Shown here: positions 44,001 through 55,196 of the stretch, piece after piece | Numbering within the stretch: position 1 is the stretch's first letter | Layout of the letters: every line of letters starts with the position of its first letter | Origin: Diplosphaera chodatii | Lineage: Eukaryota > Chlorophyta > Trebouxiophyceae > Prasiolales > Stichococcaceae | Direction of reading: 5' to 3' | DNA length: 64,000 bases | NCBI GenBank assembly: GCA_032358165.1 | Contig: JAALGY010000037.1 | Span: 1,017,001 to 1,081,000, forward strand | The notes under the pieces: generated by a model | What the model was told of the DNA's origin: nothing | The model's input: only the letters and a program-made list of their open reading frames with translations | Database searches by the model: none | Position numbers and translations under genes: made by a program

Positions 44001-46314
44001 AGAGACACCATTGGCTGCATCATCTGGCACCATGTGCTGCAGGTGCCCCGGTCTGCAATGCTCCAGACCCTGCTAGACAGCATGGAACTGTTTGCAGTGG
44101 CTACGGGCTACCAGATTCAGGTACACTTCATGCATGCTACGGCCGAAGAAATCAAGATTTGGGCGCCTGCAGCAGCTCGGCAGCTGTGCACAACACGCAA
44201 CAGTCGGTGGTACGATTGCCCTGCTTCAAGTTATTCACCTTTAGTGGGCTTGCAGCCGCATTGTTGTGCTGAAGCTGCCGAAAACGTGCAGATGGGTGCA
44301 GAGGCTGAGGTGGCTCTTTGTGCAGCCTCGGTGTCTGAGCTGGTGTCGAGCTCCTAGCCGAGTGCTGAGGCTGCGGCTGGACCTGAGGCGCTGGTAGAGT
44401 CAACTGCCAGCCCGGCCCTGGCAGCAGAGGTGTACGCTGTACATCAGATGCGTCCACTTGCTGGTGCTGGGGTCTTGGCTGCTGGGCCGCATGTGGCTGC
44501 TCTGCATGCAGTGGCATTCGAACAGCATCCCGCATGTGGGCTGTCTGTGGATTGTATGGCGGCCTGTCAGCCATTGCACCTGTGAGGCTGCCTCTGCTCA
44601 GCAGGGACGTCCGGCGACTGGCTGCCTGGCGGCGCTGCAGAGCTGCCAGCCGGGTGTGCATGCTGTCGCACAGCGCTGGCTTCGACTGTCCAACATCTGC
44701 ACCTCAGCCAGATTTCCACATCGATACATGAGTCCTGTGGTAGGGTTGGGCACGCCCAAGTGAAGAATGTATGGTGGGCGAAATCACATGCTCGATAACC
44801 TCACCAGCATTCGAATGCATGTACTGCCCCTCACATGCCGAGGCCTGCCGCTGCCGCTCTGCCAGGATGAGGGCCTTGCCGCGGAGCGCGGTGTTGTGCT
44901 GCTGCAGGGCTGCCACCTCTGCTTGCAGGCGGGCCTGCTGCTGCGCTGCCTGCTGGCCCGCAGATGCAGTCACCGCAGTGCCCGCACTGCCAGGTCGCTG
45001 CAAGTCATCAAGAGTGATTCTCTGTGTCGCTCGGGTGGCGCGCCAACGCTGGCATGTTTGCGAACTGCACTCAGGGGAGACATTTAGGCCTGGCAAGCCC
45101 CATTCGAGGCCGAAGCCTAAAATGGTCTACCTGCTTTGGCACGGCTGTGGCAGCCGGGGCGGTGCTCCTGGCGCCGCCCAGCCGCTGCACAAGGTACCGC
45201 TGGCCACGCAGCACCTCGTCCACCCTGCAGCGCCCATGCATCACATCACGATATGCATCACAAGCATCGCTGAAGACGCTGGATGTACACATTGCGAACA
45301 GAACAACAGATCCCATCAGCTTGCCTGCGCTTGTGCTGCTTGGCTGTCTCCTGAGCTTCTCGGGCTCTCTTCCGCTCCCTGCAGCACAAACTCTGCAGAT
45401 TGCAAGCAGCTGCATGCACAACTTCTGTGTCAGCAAAAGACACCCTAAGGACAGCCCGTACTCACATGTTCAAGCGCCGCTGCATCTGTCCGCGCTGCAG
45501 GCTGAGCCGAGACACGGCACGCTCCGCATCCAGCAGGCGACCCGCCAGCCTGCCCCCACCGCCCCCGCCTGCTCTGGCAATTTGACTGACGCCGATCCCG
45601 CCGCTGCCAGCCAGCAGTGCACGCTTGGCGGCGTCCTCTGTGCGTGCCAGCTGCGCTGTCAGCCTGCAGCAGCGGATGCAAGACTGCATCAGCTTTCTCC
45701 TGTTCATGCTTCAAGCCACTATCGGCAGGTCGTCAGCTTCTTGATGAGCAGTTTCAGTATCGTGTCGTGTCATCAATGCCACTGCGTGTGTCAACGTGCA
45801 TCATACGTATCATGTCTACTCAACATCCTCACTGTTTGAGCTGGCCACGCATGGCCGCCTCATCCTTGCGGGCCCGCAAGAACTCCTGCTGCATGTTGAG
45901 GTACGTCTGTTCGTCCACCTGCATGGTTTTGGCACACTTTCAGCAAGCTGAAGAGGCTTCACCGCTTCACTTTTGGCACACCTTGCAAACTGTGTGCAGG
46001 CGCATTGATTAGATTTCATCTCCGTGAAGTGTTAGCAAGCAAACCTGACTGCCACCCGTCCATGGCGTCTTGCAACTTGAAAGCCCGCAATTGTTCTTTA
46101 ACGTCGCGGCACAGCTGTCCGTTCCGAATGTGCGAAAGGACAACGTGCTGTGACCATCCTGGTCATTGCACCCGCCGCCGGTGCGCCATGACCGTGCTGA
46201 CGGGGCTACCATCCCAGCAAGTGCACTCTCAGTCTGACTTCATCATCTTACCGCTGGCGCCTGGGAACGTGATAGCCGAGAGGACAGGCGAGCGAGAAGC
46301 TCAGCAACGAACAT
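41038..46314 (-). CDS. Large coiled-coil protein with long disordered middle; family unknown
   Basis: I do not recognise this protein. An ATG at 46312-46314 (MFVAELLARLSSRLSRSQAP) has a strong donor GTAAGA and joins in phase to SHIRNGQLCRDVKEQLRAFK near 46170. Coiled-coil exons follow: TYLNMQQEFLRARKDEAAMR; LMQSCIRCCRLTAQLARTED; GRLLDAERAVSRLSLQRGQM; ARLQAEVAALQQHNTALRGK. Then come Gln/Pro-rich disordered exons (44660-44270, 43770-43470) and one very long exon (about 43389 to 41790) rich in Ala, Gln, Pro and Ser, including a polyglutamine run from CAG repeats near 42135-42155. The C-terminus is ordered and beta-rich (ARHVLVSLEGVRIVDPERLR, NVTAVVVAYRLLPEACP, GDGLMPVSLLNAETGTGLAQ, TVARLVVSISVCEAYRWLLH) and could be a C2-like domain; stop at 41038. 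Total length is about 1,200-1,300 residues. A scaffold is possible by inference only. Confidence 0.65.
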
Positions 46315-47126
46315 GCGATGCCAAGCAAGGCTGCCAGCCAGCACCGTAGGACACCACCATGCAACAGCCTGAGGAACACAGTTGTGTGCGTTTGTGAAGC
46401 GCAAAACTCAACGTGCCACATGCACAACGAGCGGCGGGCTTAGGTGCCTAGGCCTTGCAGCTTCTGCTTGTCCGAGACGTTTCAGGGTTTGGCCACAGGA
46501 GAGATTGCATGCCCAGTGCACCTTTGTGAATGCTGATTGAAACATAACGACGCTGTGACTGGTTGTGGCAAGGGACTGTTTTGCTGAGGCACCGCGCGCA
46601 GTGCCTCGCAAGCTTGACCAGCTTTTCATAACACAGCCTCTCGTTGTGAAATGACAGAAGCCAGCTGAGTACGCCATCGCGCTGCTTGAACGTTGTTGGG
46701 CAGCAGTTTGATCTTGTCAGCTACTGTCTGGTGCAAGGTGGAGCCTGCGTCATGCACGAGGCAATGCAACGAGATCGCTTGTGAGCATCGAACAGCTGTG
46801 ACAGATAGCCCACAACTCAAGAGAGAATTAGACACCACACCCGCACACCTGCCAAGCTGCTCGAGAAGGGCGATCGGCAGAGCCTGACGCTCGAGCTTTA
46901 TTGTGGGTGGTGTTCGCTGGGTGGTATCGCTCTTGTTGCAGCGCAGCGCACTTCATGTAGCAAACACAATGCTCGCTGCGTATGCACCCTCCAGGCGGTG
47001 ACAAGCATAAGTAGCCAGCTGCTGCTGAGGCAGCTCGTCTCTCGGTAGGCAGCTCCAGCGCAGCAGGTTTGCACACCTCAGCGGCGCTGCGACGCCGCTC
47101 TTGTTCGAGCAGGCAAGCTTCCCAGG
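46315..47126. promoter_or_regulatory. Divergent promoter region of the coiled-coil gene and MAP3K-epsilon
   Basis: About 810 bases between opposite start codons. Frames here are short, with no recognised product. Confidence 0.4.
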
Positions 47127-50100
47127 ATGGCAGACGCCTCAGCAATACCAGCAGCCGCGGCAGTGCCACAGCCAGGCGCTCCGCAGCCTGCAACGCCGGC
47201 TGCGTCCGGCGGGCTCATGGCGGCGATGCGGTCGGAGAGCGGCCTCGGTGGCGGCGGCGCCCCGGGCGGAGCGCGGGCGGCGCTGACGGACAAGTACATG
47301 CTGGGGGAGGAGCTGGGGCGCGGCGCCTTCGGCCAGGTGTTCAAGGGCCTGGACACGCGCAGCGGCGAGGCCGTCGCCATCAAGCAGCTGTGAGCGCTGT
47401 CTCTGATGTGATTGATGTGGTCTTCACCGGCCATCAGCGCACAGATGCATAGCTTGCATGCAAAGGCCCTGGATGTCGCCACTGCCTAAAACACGCTGGA
47501 CTTTGTAGCTGCCATGCAGCATATATGGCGCCTAACGGCGCAACTGATGGTCTCGCCCATGCCTCACCGCACTGGTCTGTCCCTGCGTGCGCAGCGCCCT
47601 GGGCGGCATCAACAACGAGGCGCTGGCGGGCATCATGGGCGAGATCGAGCTGCTGCGCGGCCTGAACCACCCCAACATCGTCAAGTACATTGGCAGCTTC
47701 AAAACGCGCAGCCACCTGTACATCATCATGGAGGTTCATCTCTCAGACTCACACCGAACCTTTCAGCGCACGCCATGCACTCATGATGTGCAATGGCATG
47801 TTATATACTCAATATTGGTGGCTTGCTCAGATGAGGAGGGGCAATGGACACTGCTGCGCCCTGCATGCAGTTCATGGAGAACGGCGCGCTGTCCAACATC
47901 ATCAAGCCATCCCGCTTCGGCTGCTTTCCAGAGCCCCTGGTAGCCATGTACATCTCGCAGGTGCCACCCTTTGCTTTGCATCATTGCAAGTCCACTGCCT
48001 CATGACTGGGCACGGCTGCCGTGATGCATACCTGCTGCAAGCGACTGTTGCGGCATGCATGTCGTGACGTGAGCCAGATGGTATATACCCAGTTGGTCAT
48101 ACGCAGGTCCTGGCTGGGCTTGCGTATCTGCACGAGCAGGGTGTGGTGCACCGCGACATCAAGGGCGCCAACATCCTCACTACAAAGGAGGTGCCTGCGA
48201 ATACCACTCTGTCCAAGACATCTATCTAGATGCTGTCAATGCGGGTGCGCAGGCCATGGTTGGGGTAGTGTTTGGGGGAATGCCGGCTGAGCACAGCGTT
48301 CAGTGCATTGCACACAGGGCCTGGTGAAGCTGGCGGACTTCGGTGTGGCCAGCCGCCTGGGGGAGATTGCGGATGAGGAGGATCCGGCGGCCATCGCGGT
48401 GGTCGGCACCCCCTACTGGATGGCTCCGGAGGTACAGATGCGTGGTCTGAAGCGATGGGAACATGACACAGCTTACTAAGCACTGGTCAGGTGGCACGGT
48501 CTGACAGCCAGGCATTTGTCTTGCTGCTCCAGTCAGCGAGACAATTGCTTTTGCAGCTCTTGCACCGTGCCAGCTGAATTGATGACGCGTGCCCTTAGTG
48601 GGGCCACCTGATTGCGCATTGCGCTCAAGTTGCAATCTGTGTTGCTGCTGCTGCATGCAGAGTTTTGCACGAGCGCTGTCCTGATCCGCAGGTCATTGAG
48701 ATGACCAGCGTGAGCGCGGCTGCGGACATCTGGTCGGTGGGCTGCCTGTGCCTGGAGCTGCTGACGGGTGTGCCGCCGTACTTCGAGCTGCAGCCCATGT
48801 CGGCGCTGTTCCGCATCGTGGCTGACGCCCGGCCCCCGCTGCCCGACTCCCTGTCCCCCGAACTGCGTGAGTTCCTGCTGCAGTGCTTCCACAAGGTGCG
48901 AGGTCTGCGTAAGGGTTCTCGTATTAATGTGCTGCTTGAGGGTGTACACACGAGCAACATTGAGTGGTTGCATGAAGCACAACGTCCTTGTCTAGCCGCT
49001 AGCAGGTTGTACCAGTGCTGCAGATGTGAATTCGAGACATATGTGCTCTTGGCACACTTATGCCATGGCTTCGCCTGGGTTGGGCACCATTGTCCAGGAC
49101 ACTTGAGCGTTTGGCCTTGATCATCCAGAATGGGTCACGCTGCTTGGTTGAGACAGCCGCAGTGCGCAGGCTGCACCCGTGGGCTGAAGGTGCAAGCACG
49201 GCACCCACATGCACCCCTTCCTCAGGGTGCAAGAAGGGAATGCCAGTAACGTCATGGGCTGCACTTTGGAATCCTGGCAGGACCCAGCCAGGCGGCCGGA
49301 TGCACGGACGCTGCAGCGGCACGCATGGCTGGGCGCGTCCCGCAACACCCTGCGCGCCAGCTGGCAGGACACGCTGCGGGGGCGGCGGCCGGGGCCGGCC
49401 ATGGAGCCCGTCTCCGCCGTGGTTGACGCCACGCTGCGGGACATGCCTGACGTCTCGCCGCCTTCGCCTGTCAAGCGGTGAGTGAACTTGTCTGCGCAAC
49501 ATCTGTTGGCAATGTCCAGATATAGTACATTGGGTGTGTGATTGCCAAGCTGTGGGTGCGGGGTGTGTGATTGCCAAGCTGTGGGTGCATCGTCGACATA
49601 AACCCATTTACTTCAGTGTTATCAAGTAGAGCAAGGAAGACGATGGTTGTCAGCATGATCTAATCTGACTGTCAGCAGCACCCACCACATGTTGTTGTTA
49701 ATCCTGCTCCCTGTTGCGAACCATGATCTCGACCGGGTACCACTTCTGCAGGAGCACCAGCAATGGCAGAGGGGCAGCCAGCACAGCTGATGCGCCTGCT
49801 TCAGCAGAGGCAGCAGCCAAGCGGCGGCTGCAGCCGGGCACAGCCAGGCGGCAGCCGGCAGGCCCCTTGGCAGCGGCGAGCCAGCCCGGCAGGCCGCTGG
49901 AGGCGGTGCTGGCGCAGCTGGGCTCCGCAGCGGGCCCGGCTGATAGCGGAGGCTGGGGCGGAGGCGACATGGCTTCGTGGCTGGAGCAGCAGGAAGCAGC
50001 TGCTGCAGAGTCTGCAGGGCCGGCTCCGATGCCTGCGTCGCCGCAGGGTGGCTCGGCAGCATCGACGCCCGGCCAGCGCAAGGCCAGCGAGGTATCACGC

Positions 50101-53100
50101 TTTGACCATCAATTTGCAGGATCACCTTTCGAAGCATACCATGCTGTATGTGCGATGGTTAGAACGGACCGTTTAATGTGCAACGCATTCACATTTTGGT
50201 GCCTGAGCATGTTCACGTGGTGCCTTTCTCGAGCTCAAGTCCTGGACCACAGGTTCGGAGGCTGCTGGCGGCACTGCGGCCGGTGGGCCGTGCCTCGGCG
50301 CGGGACCCGCAGCCGGCGGTGTCGGCGGTCGCGCTGACGGAGGCCGTCGCCAGCGGCTCGGATGGGCGGGCGGCCTTCCTGGAGGCGGACGGCGCCGCTG
50401 CCCTGCTGGAGCTGCTGGACAGCCGGCAGCCAGACGCAAAGCCAGAGGTGCAGTGCCCATCCCGACCAGCTGCCCCTTCCCTTGTGTGACACTGCACAGG
50501 CCTGTGACATTTGGGTTGGACGGCCACAGGACTTTTCCATATGAGAGCAGTACACATCCGATGACATCGTGCAGGTGGCATTGTCGGCGCTGCGGCTGAC
50601 AAATGCTGCTGCAGGCGACCAGCAGACGCTGCACATACTGGCGCTGCAAGGCTTCATCCCAGCTGTCGGTGCCTTCAGCGACAGGTGCAAGACCTGAGAC
50701 TCCGTTGGGTATGACACCGTCATGTAATATGTGGCCATGTTCTGGGCCTGCTATTCTGCGAAGCTGCACGGCGCCCTTCACACCAGCCCTGTCTCCAGTT
50801 GCAACTCTGTGACCTCACCGATACAGGACGTCAGACCACGCAGCGCGGGTAGAGGTAGCCGCATTCCTGGGGCGGCTGGCTACAGGGCCGCCTGCTGGCG
50901 TGCAGCTCCTTGTCGCCTGCCAGGCATGCTTGGAGCTCATCGTGATCATGCGCACATCTGCATGATACACAGTGAACCCTGCATGCAGCTCTGCGTCTTG
51001 CGGTTGGGAGCGTATTCCCTGGAAGGCGGACGATGATGTCGTTTCCTTGGTGTAGGGTCTGGCATCGCTGACGAACCTGGTGGACGATGTGGCACCTGAC
51101 GGCGGCAGTCTCGCTGGCGTGGCGTGCAATGCCCTGTGGTCAGCTCTGCAGGTTCGCAAACACGGGGCCCAGTTGTGCTGGTTTACAGCGTGATTGCTGC
51201 AGAAGGCGGCTTCCACTGGACCTTCTTCAGCAAGCAGTATCGCTCACATCAGGTGGACAGCCTTTGACAGGATGCAGAGGCGCCCTCAGTGATGTTTGCA
51301 GTGTTATACTTTTCGGCTTTGCTGCACAGGCCGGGGGCCGAGGGGCCATGGTGCTGCGGTGTCGCATGTGTGCGGCCGCAGGGTTGCCGCTGCGGCTGGT
51401 GCTGCTGCTCACACGCCTCGCGCGGCAGCCCACAGCCAATGGCACGACACCCCGCGGCGCGGTGAGCATGTGCCACGTCAGTCACCAGCACCTGCTTGTC
51501 TGGGAGATCCTCTGCCAGTGTGCAGAGGGAACCACAGGGCGCTGACAGGCAAGGTCACTTCCTGCCTCACACGTTCACGTGCTGCCAGCAAGCAGTAGGG
51601 TGTGAGACCCAGTGTTGCACCCATGCCGCCTTTCATGACTGCGCACCCTTTGTCTCAGCAGGCGAGCGGCCCGAGCTTTGGACCCCTTCAGACCTCCGCG
51701 CAGTCGCTCACAGATGGTCTGGTGCCCTCAGTTGCAGACGCGGGCACTACCAAACGCGGTGGGTAGCACGTTGTCTAACCATGCTGTACCAGCGTGATTA
51801 GTGCTCGGACCACTAAGGGCATTGACTAAGAGACTAAGAGACTCTTAGTCCACTGCTGGCCTCCTGGGCAGCAGAGTGACACATGCCCGCTTGCACGGTG
51901 TTCGCAGCCCTGCGTGCTCTATGCGTTTTGAGCAGCAGATCAATTCAACTGGCTTCTTCATGTCCCGCAGGCAGCAAGGGGCAGGTGAGGACACCGGCGG
52001 GGGTGCCAGGCACACCTCAGGGCGGCACGGCCAGCGGCAACAGCAGCCCGGTGGGCGGCCCCACAGCCAGGGTCAGCGGCGGCGGCGGCGGCTTCACCTC
52101 AAGCCCGCCAGCAGACGCCGACAGCATTGTCATGCGGGCCGCGAACCTGCTGCTGGTCATGGCGCACGCAGACACAGCCACAAAGGTGCTCTGCAGCTAA
52201 CCGGGTACTGCTGAACCCCTGCATGTGCTGTAGTCCTGACATGCTGAGGGAACGTCAGCTCTGCTGCACAGTGATGACCACCGCGTCCTTTGAATGACAG
52301 CTCTGGTGTCGAGGGCTACCCAGCAGCCCTGAAAGTGAGGTGAGCACCTCGCAGGCGTCGCTGGCGAAGCGGGAGACGCTGCTGCAGCTGATCGAGGTCG
52401 CGCACGCGCTGCCGCCGGCGCCGTCGCTGCAGCTGCTGCGGGCGCTGCGGGCCCTGACCGCCGACCCCGCGCTGCTGCTGCCGCTCTATGTGCGCTACAA
52501 GCATTCAAGAAGTGGCGCTTGACACCCCGACCTCGTGCTGCTGTTGTCTGTGTTTGCCGTCCAGTCTTGGCTTGATGTGGGCACTGCAGCCTTGCGGTTG
52601 CAACCTTTTCGAGGCTGGATCTCCTTGCGCTTGCAATCCACATCAAGTCAAGCTGAGCGATTGCTGGCCTTGCTCAGGGATGAGCGCAGGCTGACACTCC
52701 ATTGAACGATCGAAAAGCTGCCATGTGCATCATGCAGTATTCAGTCCCAGACGGGTGCTGCACCAGTCTTGGCAGCTGACCAAGAGGGTTCGCAGTTCTT
52801 TGGAGACATTCAGGCAGTAGGACCCCAGTAGTGCTGTAGCCTGAACCTGGTGGAAGCTCAGCTGGGGCCAGGTCACTCCATGCTTGTGGTATCATGATGT
52901 GCAGCCGTGAAGTAACAACGTGTCATGCAGGACTGCGGCACCATCCAGCTGCTGGAGCCGTTTCTCGCGGCGGGGCGGCCGGCGGAGGGCATCGAGCAGG
53001 CCCTGGCCGCGCTCGACAACCTGTGCAAGATCAGCCGGTACGCGGTGCAGTGGTGGCATGCCCTGCGTACAACACCACTGCACGCAGCCTGGCTGGGGCA

Positions 53101-54635
53101 TCCTTGGCACTGAAAAGCTGCCTGCAGCTTTGCTTGTTGGTCGTTGGGCTGTACCCTTGCTTATCTATCCTTCACTCATCGCTGCAGGACTCGGCAGGAG
53201 GCGGCAGCGGTGTCGGGGGTGGTGCCCCACCTCGTGCGCCTGGTCGCACCGCCGGTGCGTACCCCTGTAATGATATTGCAGGAAGCAGAGCTGTGTCAGA
53301 GGGACTTCCCAGATGGCCCATAATGCGCTGTGGAGGTTTCAACACACTTCCATGTGCCTGGCCATGCTGCCGTGGCTGGGTTAATCATTGGCCTTCAATG
53401 CATCCTTGCTTTGCTGTGTCATTCCTGTCGTAACATATAGGTCGCATGTCAACCACCCGCACAGGACGGCCCGCCGGGCAAGGGCAGCATCCAGGCGCGG
53501 CTGCGGGAGCGGGCGGTGCCGATGCTGTGCGCCATGGCGCACTCCACGCAGCGGGGGCGCGCGGCGCTGGGCGCCGCCGACGGCGCCGGCGTGCTGCTGG
53601 GCCTCCTGCGCGACCCGCCCTACCAGGTGCCCGCCGCTGTCCGGGGTTTGTCGGGGAGGAGTGCGGGTCCCCGGGGTTCCGACGCATGATGCTGACGACG
53701 TGACATGCCCTGCTGCGTGTTCCGCACCGCCAGATGGCAGAGTTTAAATGACCTGGAGCTCCTCGACGTCTTGGGAATGCTTGATACGTGTCAGGTGTCT
53801 CGGGGCTGGCCCCCAATAGGTTGTCAGCATGCTTGCACAGGATGCATGATGATGATGGCATCTGCTCCGAGCCACTCCTGTACCCATGGATGTGGGGCAT
53901 CACAGCTGATGGTTGTGTCAGCAGGCCCTCGCGCTGGACGCGCTGGCGGCGTGGCTGGAGGAGGACGCCGGGCGGCTGCAGCCGCGCCTCGCCACCCGGG
54001 ACACGCTTGCGCGCCTCACCTCCCTGCTCGCCTCCCACACCCCCGCCGTGCCTGGGGACACGGATGCGCTCGTGGCGGTCCTGGGGCCGCTGGCGCGCAT
54101 GCTGCGGGCGGGGCCGCGGGTGGCGGCGGAGGCGGGCCGCTCCGGGCTGCCGCCGCTGCTGTGCGAGCTGCTGAAGCGGCCGCCGGCGCTGGCGGCGCTG
54201 CCGCTGCTGCAGGCCCTGCGCGCCATCTACGAGCACCACCCCCGCCCCAAGGTACCGGTGCACTCACAGCCTCCGCCATCTGCAGGCGCTGCTCCCCATT
54301 TGTCGCCTGAAGCTGCAGCTGCTGTGTGCGGCTCGGCAGCAGCACTCCGCGTTGGCCAGCGGTGTGGACGAGTGCTGTTTCTGTCCGGCACTAGAGGCCA
54401 GCGATGGCACACCAACGTCCCTTTGATGGTCTCAGGCAGAGGCATCAGACTTGCGGTTCGGCGTCCAACGACCAGCGTGATCTTCTTACTGCAGGAGTTC
54501 CTGGTGAAGTGGCCGATCCAGGAGTCGCTGCGGCGGCTGGTGGCGGGCGGCGGCGCCGACGCCTCGCAGGCGGTGCTGGTGCGCCGGCAGGCGCAGTCCC
54601 TGCTGGACGCCTTCCGCGTCAACACCGTTTTCTGA
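47127..54635 (+). CDS. MAP3KE1: MAP3K-epsilon / Cdc7-like protein kinase with ARM-repeat C-terminus
   Basis: This Ser/Thr kinase belongs to the family of plant MAP3K-epsilon and fission-yeast Cdc7, which act in cytokinesis and cell viability. The start opens [19 protein letters not shown]. Kinase motifs: [114 protein letters not shown] and [16 protein letters not shown] low-complexity linker follows (49760-50090). Helical ARM-like blocks run to the end: [60 protein letters not shown] and [29 protein letters not shown] ends at 54635. About 25 exons. Coding length seems near 1,000 residues, against 1,368 for Arabidopsis MAP3Ke1. Confidence 0.92.
49532..49589 (+). repeat. 29-bp tandem duplication in a MAP3K-epsilon intron
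   Basis: The unit GGGTGTGTGATTGCCAAGCT plus nine more bases occurs at 49532-49560 and again at 49561-49589, with 28 of 29 bases identical. It lies in the intron after the exon ending SPPSPVKR. Confidence 0.85.
51832..51850. repeat. Perfect 9-1-9 palindrome in a MAP3K-epsilon intron
   Basis: GACTAAGAG-A-CTCTTAGTC forms a perfect hairpin. An extra direct copy of GACTAAGAG sits at 51824-51832, so the arm is repeated in tandem before inverting. Confidence 0.75.
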
Positions 54636-55196
54636 GGCGGCAAGCAGGGCGGAGCCCCTGCAGCGGGCGCACGACCAGCTCAGGCAGCCCGGAGTCACCA
54701 GTGTACTGCTGTGTCAGGCAGCCGTGCTCTGCAGCGCTGCCCCGCGACCAGCATGCGGCCGCAGCACACGGTGTGCCACCTGGGCAGAGTTCGGATGGCG
54801 CAATGGAACATCGGTGCAGCGGTGCTGCTGATGTCAGCGGTCAGAACAGCTGATTGACCATCGGCAGTTGTACTTGTGGTCTGCTGCACCAGTTGCGTCT
54901 GTCACTATTAGAGGGTGAGTGCGGGTATGATACTGCCTGCATGCTTGAGCGGGTGTCGCGTCAGCGGACATCCAGCAGTAGTGTTTGTGCTTGCTTTGCT
55001 TTGAGCATCTTGCTAAGTTTGACGTACCGTTCCTATCAGTGTGAACTTGACACGGATCAGTACTGCAGTCTCGGCGACGTACTGGCAAAGTACAGCAACC
55101 TGATCACAGTGTGCACTTTCACCACCTCAATATCAATGAGGCACACTGCAAAACGGGATTGACCAAGACTTTGTCTCCATCCTTCTGTCTGCAACA
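54636..55196. other. Intergenic stretch between tandem genes
   Basis: About 560 bases with the MAP3K-epsilon 3' UTR and the promoter of the thioesterase gene. No other gene is seen. Confidence 0.4.
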
